Shown: piece by piece, positions 1 to 5,741 of the stretch | Layout of the letters: each line of letters opens with the position of its first letter | How positions within the stretch are numbered: the first letter of the stretch is position 1 | Assembly: GCA_016794075.1 (NCBI GenBank) | Contig: JAEUKU010000287.1 | Span: 1 to 7,740, forward strand | DNA length: 7,740 nt | DNA from: Rhodospirillaceae bacterium | GTDB lineage: Bacteria > Pseudomonadota > Alphaproteobacteria > Dongiales > Dongiaceae | Direction: 5' to 3' | Position numbers and translations under genes: made by a program | The notes under the pieces: generated by a model | The model's database searches: none | Told to the model about the DNA's origin: nothing | What the model saw: only the letters and a program-made list of their open reading frames with translations

Positions 1-148
1 CCCAGACGAAGACGGCGGCCATGCCGCGCCCGCCTTCGAAGTCCGAGACGCCGAACCAACCCATGATCTCGTTGGAGACGACGGCGCTGCCGACCGCGCC
101 GATGACGAGGCCGAGAAGGCCGCCGAGAAACGCCCGCAATGCCGCCAT
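1..148 (-). CDS. Partial small membrane protein (N-terminus only), unknown function
   Basis: An open frame starts with ATG at 148 and runs off the left edge, giving 49 codons. The visible protein begins MAALRAFLGGLLGLVIGAVG, a short hydrophobic Gly/Ala/Leu-rich helix that could be a membrane anchor or signal anchor (about residues 5-25). A more polar stretch follows (SNEIMGWFGVSDFEGGRGM), then the start of a second hydrophobic segment (AAVFVW). The start is supported by AGGG six to seven bases upstream. The stop codon of the preceding MotB-like gene overlaps this ribosome-binding site, and the two genes are only 8 bp apart, so translational coupling is likely. I do not recognise the family. 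Its position as last visible gene of the MotA/MotB-like operon suggests an inner-membrane role related to that complex, which is inference only. Confidence 0.7.
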   Translation of the reverse strand, partial: MAALRAFLGGLLGLVIGAVGSAVVSNEIMGWFGVSDFEGGRGMAAVFVW

Positions 149-156
149 GAAGATCC

Positions 157-1365
157 CTAGCGCTGGTCGAACTTGATCTCGATGCGGCGGTTCTTGCGAT
201 AGGCCTCTTCGGTGTCGCCGGTGTCGAGCGGCCGGAACTCGCCGAAGCCCGCCGCGGCCAGGCGGTCCGGCGGAATGCCGCGGCTGGCCAGGTATTTCAC
301 CACGGCGACCGCGCGGGCGGTCGACAGCTCCCAGTTCGACGGATAGTCCCGGCTGCCGCGGATCGGCCGGGCGTCGGTGTGGCCGTCGATGCGCAGCACC
401 CAGTCGAGATCGGCGGGAATCTCCGCCATCAGCAGGATGAGCGTGGTCGCCAGCACGTCCAGCTGCTCGCGGCCGTCCGATCCCAGTTCGGCCGAGGCGG
501 TGTCGAAAAACACCTCGGACTGGAAGACGAAGCGGTCGCCGACGATCTGGATGTCCTCGCGGTTGCCCAGGATCTCGCGCAGGCGGCCGAAGAACTCGGA
601 GCGGTAGCGCGCCAGCTCCTCGACCTTGCTGGCCAAGGCCGCGTTGAGCCGCTTGCCGAGCTCGACGATCTGTACCTCCTGGTCCTTCGACTTGGCCTCG
701 GAAATCTCCAGCGCCGCGGCCAGGTCGGAGAGCTGCTGGCGCAGGGCCAGGATCTGCTGGTTCAGCAGCTCGACCCGCTTCTGCGCCTCGCTGCTGATCT
801 CCTCGGCCTCGACCTCCTTGTCGCCGAGCTTCTTCATCAGCTCGTCGCGCAGGCTCTGCAGGGCGGCGATGTCGGTGAGGAGCGCGTTGATCTTGGCCTG
901 GTCGGCCTCGATCGATTTGTAGGCATCCTCGAGCTTCTTCTGCGCCTCTTCGGTGAGCGCCGCCTGGGCGGCCATCTTCTCGTCGAAGGCGCTCTGCCGC
1001 TGCTGCAGGTCGCCGATCTGCGCCTGCAGCGCGTCGCGCTCGCCCAGCACGACGACCAGCTGGTTCTTCAGCTCGTCGCGCTCGGCGGTCGACTTGGTGA
1101 GCGCGCCGGAGAGCTGGTCGACCTGGCTCTGCAACTCGGTGGCGTTCTTCTGCGACAACGCCAGGATGTCGGCCAACTCGGCGATCTGGCGGTTGAGCTT
1201 GGCCAGCGCCTCGTCGCGGCCGGAGAGCGCCTGACTGAGGAACAGCTGGCCGATGACGAAGATCATCAGCACGAAGACGATGACCATGAGCAGCGTCGAC
1301 AGCACGTCGACATAGCCGGGCCAGGCTTCGATCTGTCTGGTGTGGCGGCGGGTGCCGAATGCCAT
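157..1365 (-). CDS. MotB-like OmpA-domain stator/peptidoglycan-binding protein
   Basis: This 402-residue protein has the MotB layout. It has a short basic cytoplasmic N-terminus and a single membrane helix at about 17-43 that starts GYVDVLSTLLMVIVF. Asp20 sits where MotB and ZorB carry the ion-binding Asp. A very long predicted coiled coil (about 45-255, rich in Glu/Gln/Leu/Ala heptads) follows, then a C-terminal OmpA domain (about 272-402). The OmpA domain keeps GHTD (Asp331), the MotB-type insertion with SNWELSTARA (Arg351) and NRRIEIKF near the end, so peptidoglycan binding looks intact. It should pair with the MotA-like protein encoded 22 bp upstream to form an ion-driven inner-membrane complex anchored to the cell wall. 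GGGAG lies about 11 bases before the ATG. The long coiled coil is unlike classical flagellar MotB, which has only a short linker, and no flagellar genes are nearby. The call of the architecture is firm; the process it serves is unknown. Confidence 0.93.
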   Translation of the reverse strand: MAFGTRRHTRQIEAWPGYVDVLSTLLMVIVFVLMIFVIGQLFLSQALSGRDEALAKLNRQIAELADILALSQKNATELQSQVDQLSGALTKSTAERDELKNQLVVVLGERDALQAQIGDLQQRQSAFDEKMAAQAALTEEAQKKLEDAYKSIEADQAKINALLTDIAALQSLRDELMKKLGDKEVEAEEISSEAQKRVELLNQQILALRQQLSDLAAALEISEAKSKDQEVQIVELGKRLNAALASKVEELARYRSEFFGRLREILGNREDIQIVGDRFVFQSEVFFDTASAELGSDGREQLDVLATTLILLMAEIPADLDWVLRIDGHTDARPIRGSRDYPSNWELSTARAVAVVKYLASRGIPPDRLAAAGFGEFRPLDTGDTEEAYRKNRRIEIKFDQR

Positions 1366-1387
1366 GGCCGGGCGCGCTCCCGCGGCC

Positions 1388-2533
1388 CTAGCTGCGCTGT
1401 TCCATGCCGGCGGCGACGGCGATGGTGCGGGTCAGCAGCTTGATCTCGCTGCGCAGCTCCTGCACGGCGTTGTGGCGGCCGGAGCTGATGTCGTCGGCCA
1501 TGCGCGCCAGCAGCGCGTCGATATTGCGCAGATGCGTGCGGCTGTTGGGATCGAGGCCGAAGCCGCCATGCTGGGCCACGTCGGCCAGCTTGGAGATCAC
1601 GCCGCGCATGTCGGATTGCGTCTCCATCAGGCGATGCACGACCTGCTGCTGCTCGCGCAGTTGCTCGGTGAGGCCGATCATGTGGTCGGCCAGCACTTTG
1701 AAGTTGTTGCTGGCCTGCAGGCGGTCGCTCTCGGTGCGCGAGATGGTTCGCTGCAGGTTGTCGAGGCTCTCGGCGGTCTGCTCCAGCAGCGCCTGGATAT
1801 AGGCCGGCACCGGCTGATCGCCCTCGATCATGCCGCCGCCGCTGGTCAGCCTGGTCTGGCCGGAGAGCCAGTCCTCCAGCTCGCCGAAGAAGCGGTTATG
1901 CGCCTGGCCGGCCTGGAGATCGAGGTAGCCGAGCAGCAGCGAACCGGAGAGGCCGAACAGCGAGGCGGAGAAGGCCGTCCCCATGCCGTCGAGCGGCCCT
2001 TCGAGGCTGCGTTTCAGATCGTCGAACAGCGTGGCGGGATCGCTGCTGGTGAGGTCGAGGCCGTGGATCGCCGCGGCCACCGCGGTGATGGTGTTGAGCA
2101 GGCCCCAGAAGGTGCCGAGCAGGCCGAGCAGGATCAGCAGGGTGATCAGGTAGCGCAGGATCTCGCGGTTCTCGTCGAGCCGCGCCTGGATGCCGTCGAG
2201 CACCGAGCGCAGCGAGGTCGCCGACATGGTGAGCCGGTTGTGCTGCTTGTCCTTCACCATGGCGGCAAGTGGGGCGAGCAACCGCGGCTGGTCGAACGAG
2301 CCCGGCGAGCCGCCGCGCTGGAAGTTCTCGATCCAGTCGATGTCGGTGCCGAGCCGCGCGACCTGATAGAAGGCGAAGGCGATGCCGACCAGCAGCACCG
2401 CCAGGATGCCGCTGTTGAGCAGGGGATTGTGCAGGAAGGCGACGTAGATGCGGTCCCAAAGCAGGATCACGACGCCGCCCACGGCGATCAGACCAATGGC
2501 CATCCACAGCAACTGGCGGGCGGGGCGGCTCAT
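1388..2533 (-). CDS. MotA/TolQ/ExbB-type proton channel subunit with long C-terminal tail
   Basis: This 381-residue inner-membrane protein has four hydrophobic helices, at about 9-28, 38-58, 126-150 and 185-205. Helix 3 carries GLLGTFWGL (Thr141) and helix 4 carries GMGTAFSASLFGLSGSLLLG (Thr186). These are the signatures of the MotA/TolQ/ExbB family, whose two conserved threonines line the ion path. A cytoplasmic loop of about 65 residues separates helices 2 and 3. After helix 4 a tail of about 170 residues, rich in Gln/Glu/Leu and probably helical or coiled coil, extends to the end. That is longer than in TolQ or ExbB and resembles the tail idea seen in ZorA. The ATG at 2533 has GGGAGG 14 bases upstream, a rather long spacing. 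Met11 is an alternative start, but it would cut into helix 1. With the downstream MotB-like protein it should form an ion-driven motor, but the driven partner is not identified. Confidence 0.92.
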   Translation of the reverse strand: MSRPARQLLWMAIGLIAVGGVVILLWDRIYVAFLHNPLLNSGILAVLLVGIAFAFYQVARLGTDIDWIENFQRGGSPGSFDQPRLLAPLAAMVKDKQHNRLTMSATSLRSVLDGIQARLDENREILRYLITLLILLGLLGTFWGLLNTITAVAAAIHGLDLTSSDPATLFDDLKRSLEGPLDGMGTAFSASLFGLSGSLLLGYLDLQAGQAHNRFFGELEDWLSGQTRLTSGGGMIEGDQPVPAYIQALLEQTAESLDNLQRTISRTESDRLQASNNFKVLADHMIGLTEQLREQQQVVHRLMETQSDMRGVISKLADVAQHGGFGLDPNSRTHLRNIDALLARMADDISSGRHNAVQELRSEIKLLTRTIAVAAGMEQRS

Positions 2534-2547
2534 CGTTTTCCGATCAT
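2530..2547 (-). other. Five-codon mini-ORF overlapping the MotA-like start (ATGA)
   Basis: Directly behind the GGGAGG sequence lies ATG ATC GGA AAA CGA TGA, encoding MIGKR. Its TGA overlaps the ATG of the MotA-like gene as ATGA. The Shine-Dalgarno motif abuts this first ATG, which is too close for efficient initiation, so this may be chance. If translated, it could couple initiation to the main gene. Confidence 0.15.
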
Positions 2548-2612
2548 CCTCCCGCCGTCTGCGCCGCCGTCCGCGCCGATGTCCAAGGTTCGCGTGATCA
2601 AGACCGGGCCGC

Positions 2613-3890
2613 TCACGAACCGGCCGGCACGATGTCGACGCGGTCCGCCGGCTGGCCCTCGGATTTCAGGCCCAGCGCCCGCACGTCCATGCGCGTGGTG
2701 CGCACGTCCTTCTTGAACAGGTATTGCCGGATGTTGATGCAGCGGGCGAGCGACTTGCGCCGCGCCTTGCTCTCGGTCTCCACCGAGCCGCTGGCGTAGC
2801 ACAGGATCTGGATGCGCATGCTCTCGTCGGCCAGCATCTGGCCGGCGAGATCGTCGAGCGCGGCATTGGCCTCGGCCGGCACCTCGTTGACCTCGGTGGG
2901 GAAGACGATGCGGATGCCGCCTTGCGGGATCGGCGCCGCCGGACCGCTGTTGTCCGGCTCGGCCGGGGCCTCGACGGCGGCCGTCTCGGTGGCCTCCTCG
3001 GCCGGCGTTTCGGCTGGGGCCTCGGCCGGCGCTTCCTCCGCGGCGGCTTCCTCTGCCGGGGCTACCTCGGCGGGCGCCTCCTCGGTGGCGGCTTCCGGCG
3101 CCGCGGCCGCTTCCTCGGCCGGCGCTTCGGGCGCTTCGGGCGCCGTCGTCACCGCGGCGCCAGTCTCCGGCGCCGGCGGGATGGCTTCCGGCATAGGGAC
3201 GGTGTCGGGCATCGCCGCGGGCTCGGGCGGCGGGGCGGGCGGGGTCACGGCGGCGGTCTGCTCGTCGCCCAGTTGATCACCCGCGGGCGCCGCTTCCGCG
3301 GCGGGCTCGGCCGCAGGCTCTTCCGGCGCCGCGGCGGCCTGGGTCTCGACCGGCGTCGGCGCGGCGTAGGTTTCCTTTTTCTTCGGCTTGGACTTGGCCG
3401 GCGCGCTGGGGTCCTTCAGCTGGATCGGCTGGATCGGCCTGCCATCCGGCCCCAGCGTGGTCAGCACGCTGGACGGTGTCCGCGCCGGCGGCAGGGCAAG
3501 GCCGGAGAGGCCGGGGGCCAGCGGCAGCGCGCCGGCCTGGGCGGCGCCATAGGGCTGATAAGGCGGCAGATAGCGCGGCGCGCCATAGACCTGCGGCGCC
3601 GGATAGGCGGGCGCGGCGGCGCCGGGCAGGAACTGCGATTTCGGCGCTTGGCCGTAAACGGGCTGGCCGTAGGTGGGGGCACCATACGCGGGCGCGCCAT
3701 AGCCGCCGGGCATGGCGTTCAGCACGTCCATGTTGACGATGACCTGGTTCGGGCCGCCGTTATAGGCCTGTGCCGCCGCCGGCGCCGCTTGCCCGATCAG
3801 GCCGGCGGCCGAGAGCAGCGCCGCTCCGAGAATCCGGGGGGCGAGAATCAGGGGGCGCCCACGGGAGCGACCTGAACAGGTTCGGGACAT
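2613..3890 (-). CDS. Exported Ala/Glu/Pro-rich protein with degenerate OmpA-like C-terminal domain
   Basis: The 425-residue protein begins with a Sec signal peptide: an Arg-rich n-region, a hydrophobic core about 14-36, and likely cleavage after AAPAAAQA (near residue 42). Next come a Gly/Tyr/Pro-rich segment (62-118), a Pro/Lys patch (KSKPKKKE, about 166-173) and a long Ala/Glu/Pro low-complexity spacer (about 180-322). The C-terminal domain (about 326-425) matches the OmpA fold pattern in its later part: SLARCINIRQYL, a basic loop, then RMDVRALG and DRVDIV. It lacks the GHTD motif, so the Asp that binds diaminopimelate is absent, while the later Arg383 is kept. I chose ATG 3890 because AGGGG lies seven bases upstream. 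The ATG at 3908 has its nearest GAGG about 16 bases away. It is the first gene of the MotA/MotB-like operon, 79 bp upstream of the channel gene, and is probably a periplasmic partner of that complex. Confidence 0.85.
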   Translation of the reverse strand: MSRTCSGRSRGRPLILAPRILGAALLSAAGLIGQAAPAAAQAYNGGPNQVIVNMDVLNAMPGGYGAPAYGAPTYGQPVYGQAPKSQFLPGAAAPAYPAPQVYGAPRYLPPYQPYGAAQAGALPLAPGLSGLALPPARTPSSVLTTLGPDGRPIQPIQLKDPSAPAKSKPKKKETYAAPTPVETQAAAAPEEPAAEPAAEAAPAGDQLGDEQTAAVTPPAPPPEPAAMPDTVPMPEAIPPAPETGAAVTTAPEAPEAPAEEAAAAPEAATEEAPAEVAPAEEAAAEEAPAEAPAETPAEEATETAAVEAPAEPDNSGPAAPIPQGGIRIVFPTEVNEVPAEANAALDDLAGQMLADESMRIQILCYASGSVETESKARRKSLARCINIRQYLFKKDVRTTRMDVRALGLKSEGQPADRVDIVPAGS

Positions 3891-3955
3891 GGTGTAACCC
3901 CTGGACATTTCTTTGAAATTTCTGCCTCACCAGAGCGCCCGCGAGCGCCCGGCGA

Positions 3956-3985
3956 ACTATAGCCGATCCGAAAACCCTCTCACAA
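3956..3985 (-). promoter_or_regulatory. Sigma70-like promoter for the OmpA-like/MotA/MotB-like operon
   Basis: Reading the minus strand, TTGTGA (3985-3980, four of six matches to TTGACA) is followed after 18 bases by TATAGT (3961-3956, five of six matches to TATAAT). Transcription would start near 3949, giving a leader of about 60 bases before the ATG at 3890. The region is more A/T-rich than its surroundings. Confidence 0.55.
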
Positions 3986-3999
3986 CGCGATTTCACAGC

Positions 4000-4035
4000 G
4001 GGAAAGAGGGCGGGAAACAGCCCGGGAAACAGGGC
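4000..4035. repeat. Three 12-bp tandem direct repeats upstream of the promoter
   Basis: Three adjacent 12-base units are visible: GGGAAAGAGGGC, GGGAAACAGCCC and GGGAAACAGGGC (4000-4011, 4012-4023, 4024-4035). They share GGGAAA and vary at a few positions. The array ends 15 bases upstream of the predicted -35 box, a typical place for activator binding. Replication slippage with no function is equally possible. Confidence 0.6.
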
Positions 4036-4074
4036 GGGGGTTTCGTGGCCGCGCCGGTCCCATCGCGGGCCTGA

Positions 4075-4089
4075 CCGGCGGCGCGCCGG
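4075..4089 (-). terminator. Weak GC hairpin just after the inositol monophosphatase gene
   Basis: CCGGCG (4075-4080) and CGCCGG (4084-4089) form a six-pair stem with a three-base loop, immediately after the TGA at 4092-4094 on the minus strand. No T tract follows, so it is at best a weak terminator or an RNA 3'-end stabiliser. Confidence 0.3.
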
Positions 4090-4091
4090 CC

Positions 4092-4883
4092 TCAATGCGG
4101 CTTCAGCGCCGCCTGGAGCGGGGCATGCAGCAGGCCGTTGCTGGCCAGGATGGTGCCGCCATGCAGCATGTTCTGCCCACCCTTGAGGTCGGAGACATAG
4201 CCGCCCGCCTCGCGCACCAGCAGGATGCCGGCCGCCACGTCCCAGGGCGACAGGCCTTCCTCCCAGAACCCCTCGTAGCGCCCGGCGGCGACATAGGCGA
4301 GGTCGAGGGCCGCGGCGCCCAGGCGGCGCACGCCGGCGGTCTCGTTCATGGCGAAGTCGAGCTGGCGCTTGAAATCGGTGGTGTCGCCATGGCCGCGGAA
4401 GGGGATGCCGGTGGCGAGCAGCGACTCGCCCAGGTTCTTGCGCGCCGAGACGCGCAGCCGGCGGTCGTTGAGGAAGGCGCCGCCGCCCTTCTCGGCCAGG
4501 AACATCTCGTCCTTGATCGGGTCGTAGATCACGCCGGCGACGATCTCGCCCGCCTTCTCCAAGCCGACCGAGATGCAGAAATGCGGCAGGCCGTGCAGGA
4601 AATTCGTGGTGCCGTCGAGCGGGTCGATGATCCAGCGATGCTCGGCATCGGTGCCCGCGGTCGCCCCGCTTTCCTCCGCCAGGAAGGCATAGCCCGGCCG
4701 CGCCTTGGCCAGTTCCTCGCGCAGGATGCGCTCGGATTTGAGGTCCGCGTTGGAGACGAAATCGGAGGGGCCCTTGGTCGAGACCTGCAGCTGCTCGACC
4801 TCGCCGAAGTCGCGCTTCAGCGCGCGGGCGGCCTTGTCGACGGCGCGAGTCATCACGTTGAGCAGGGCCGAGCGCGGCGTCAT
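4092..4883 (-). CDS. Inositol monophosphatase family phosphatase (SuhB-like)
   Basis: This is a 263-residue Mg2+-dependent phosphatase of the FIG superfamily, likely acting on inositol-1-phosphate or a related sugar phosphate in the cytoplasm. SuhB members can also act in rRNA antitermination. The metal-binding motifs are complete: EES (Glu70-Glu71), WIIDPLDGTTNF (Asp87, Asp90) and SPWDVAAGILLVREAGG (Asp215). The start at 4883 gives MTPRSALLNVMTRAVDKAAR, the usual N-terminus and length of the family. A longer in-frame ATG at 4946 would add 21 atypical residues and would run through the hairpin that follows efp, so I reject it. The ribosome-binding site is weak (TTGGAA, about five bases before ATG). 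It lies 69 bp downstream of efp on the same strand. The family is certain; the exact substrate is not. Confidence 0.95.
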   Translation of the reverse strand: MTPRSALLNVMTRAVDKAARALKRDFGEVEQLQVSTKGPSDFVSNADLKSERILREELAKARPGYAFLAEESGATAGTDAEHRWIIDPLDGTTNFLHGLPHFCISVGLEKAGEIVAGVIYDPIKDEMFLAEKGGGAFLNDRRLRVSARKNLGESLLATGIPFRGHGDTTDFKRQLDFAMNETAGVRRLGAAALDLAYVAAGRYEGFWEEGLSPWDVAAGILLVREAGGYVSDLKGGQNMLHGGTILASNGLLHAPLQAALKPH

Positions 4884-4924
4884 GCGAGTTCCAATCGACG
4901 GTTCAAAAAGCAGAGCAGTCAAAC

Positions 4925-4944
4925 GCCGCGGCGCAGGCCGCGGC
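4925..4944 (-). terminator. Hairpin between efp and the inositol monophosphatase gene
   Basis: Two copies of GCCGCGGC (4925-4932 and 4937-4944) are separated by four bases. The element is self-complementary, so they form a perfect eight-pair stem. It lies nine bases beyond the efp stop codon. On the minus strand the stem is followed by GTTTGACTG and later TTTTT, so it may be a partial intrinsic terminator that reduces read-through into the phosphatase gene. Confidence 0.5.
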
Positions 4945-4952
4945 ACCGTTAC

Positions 4953-5519
4953 TTAGTCGCGCGCGCGCTCGACATAGGTCGCGTCGGCGGTGTTCACCAC
5001 GATGCGCGTGCCGGTGCCGATATGCGGCGGCACCAGGACGCGCACGCCATTCTCCAGCACCGCCGGCTTGTAGGACGAGGACGCGGTCTGCCCCTTCACC
5101 ACCGCGTCGGCCTCGACGATCTGCATGGTGACGGTTTCCGGCAGCTCGACCGAGATCGGCGAGCCCTCGTAGCTCTCCAGCGTCACCACCATGCCTTCCT
5201 GCAGGAACACCGCCGGCTCGCCGATCAGGTCGGCGTTCAGCGTGATCTGCTCGAAGGTGTTCTGTTCCATGAAGGTGTATTCGTCGCCGCTCGAGAACAG
5301 GAACTGGTACTCGTGCGCGTCGAGCCGCACCTTCTCCACCGTCTCCGAGGAGCGGAAGCGCTCGTTGAGCTTGGTGCCGTCGCGGATGTCCTTCAGCTCG
5401 ACCTGCAGATAGGCGCCGCCCTTGCCGGGCTGGGTGTGCTGCGTCTTGGTGGCGCGCCACAGCCGGCCCTGATGCTCGATGATGTTGCCGGGACGAATGG
5501 AATTGCCGTTGATTTTCAT
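4953..5519 (-). CDS. efp: Translation elongation factor P
   Basis: The 188-residue product is full length for EF-P, which binds ribosomes stalled at polyproline stretches and promotes peptide bond formation. It has the N-terminal KOW-like domain (about 1-63) beginning MKINGNSIRPGNIIEHQGRL, followed by two OB-fold domains. The C-terminal part includes VPPHIGTGTRIVVNT, typical of the family signature region. The tip loop QPGKGGAY places Lys33 at the position modified by beta-lysylation (EpmA/EpmB) in many bacteria, rather than Arg as in the rhamnosylated type. I chose ATG 5519 because it gives the canonical start and length. The frame stays open up to 5642, but that would add 41 Arg-rich residues with no family support. 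The Shine-Dalgarno sequence is poor. The Pro-rich OmpA-like protein encoded downstream could be a client. Confidence 0.97.
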   Translation of the reverse strand: MKINGNSIRPGNIIEHQGRLWRATKTQHTQPGKGGAYLQVELKDIRDGTKLNERFRSSETVEKVRLDAHEYQFLFSSGDEYTFMEQNTFEQITLNADLIGEPAVFLQEGMVVTLESYEGSPISVELPETVTMQIVEADAVVKGQTASSSYKPAVLENGVRVLVPPHIGTGTRIVVNTADATYVERARD

Positions 5520-5741
5520 GGGATCAACCCGTTGGCCCTTTGATCTGGCGGGAAATTCGGCGCGGAAGCTACCAAAGTGGCCGGGCAGAGTAAACCGCGC
5601 TCGCGCCCGCCGCGCTTGGTCGTATAAAGCATTGAATTTCAACGCGATAAGCCGGGCGCGGCGGGCGGCGCGCGGACCCGGTTGCGGCCCGGCCGCTTCG
5701 GGCGCCTAATTGGCCGGCTGCACCGGACGATGGAGGCAATC
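5520..5741. promoter_or_regulatory. Divergent intergenic region between efp and the Met-rich gene
   Basis: These 222 bases contain no convincing gene. An A/T-rich island at about 5620-5650 stands out from the GC-rich background. On the minus strand it offers TATACG (5624-5619) as a possible -10 box for efp, with only a poor -35. It also contains an interrupted palindrome, TTGAA-T-TTCAA (5632-5642), and farther right a GC palindrome, GCGGCC-C-GGCCGC (5684-5696). No clear plus-strand promoter for the Met-rich gene could be picked. Confidence 0.35.
5732..5736 (+). promoter_or_regulatory. Strong ribosome-binding site that fixes the Met-rich gene start
   Basis: GGAGG lies five bases before ATG 5742. 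This decides against the upstream in-frame start at 5682, which would place 20 Arg-rich residues before the signal peptide. Confidence 0.8.

Noticed and set aside
379..1443. 354-codon plus-strand open frame opposite the MotB-like gene
   Set aside because: Its Leu/Gln/Asp-rich repeats simply mirror the coiled-coil codons on the other strand.
157..2533. Zorya-type anti-phage system (ZorA/ZorB)
   Set aside because: The motor pair is similar in layout, but no ZorC, ZorD or ZorE-like gene is present within the window and the neighbours are housekeeping genes; kept only as an open comparison.
1340..2716. 458-codon plus-strand open frame opposite the MotA-like gene
   Set aside because: Antisense shadow of a well-supported membrane protein gene; composition is typical of GC-rich noncoding frames.
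2722..2912. Possible frameshift or truncation because the OmpA-like domain looks incomplete
   Set aside because: The frame is intact from signal peptide to stop, and the end of the domain (RALG, DRVDIV) is present; the missing motif looks like divergence rather than damage.
3760..4095. Minus-strand 111-codon frame with LFPG/LFPA repeats between the phosphatase and OmpA-like genes
   Set aside because: It uses a TTG start, overlaps the promoter and the signal peptide region of the next gene in another frame, and its repeat is only the translation of the 12-bp DNA repeat.
4095..5543. 482-codon open frame on the plus strand opposite efp and the phosphatase gene
   Set aside because: It lies entirely opposite two unmistakable genes. 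High GC suppresses stop codons in antisense frames, and the product is low-complexity Arg/Gly/Leu/Asp without recognisable motifs.
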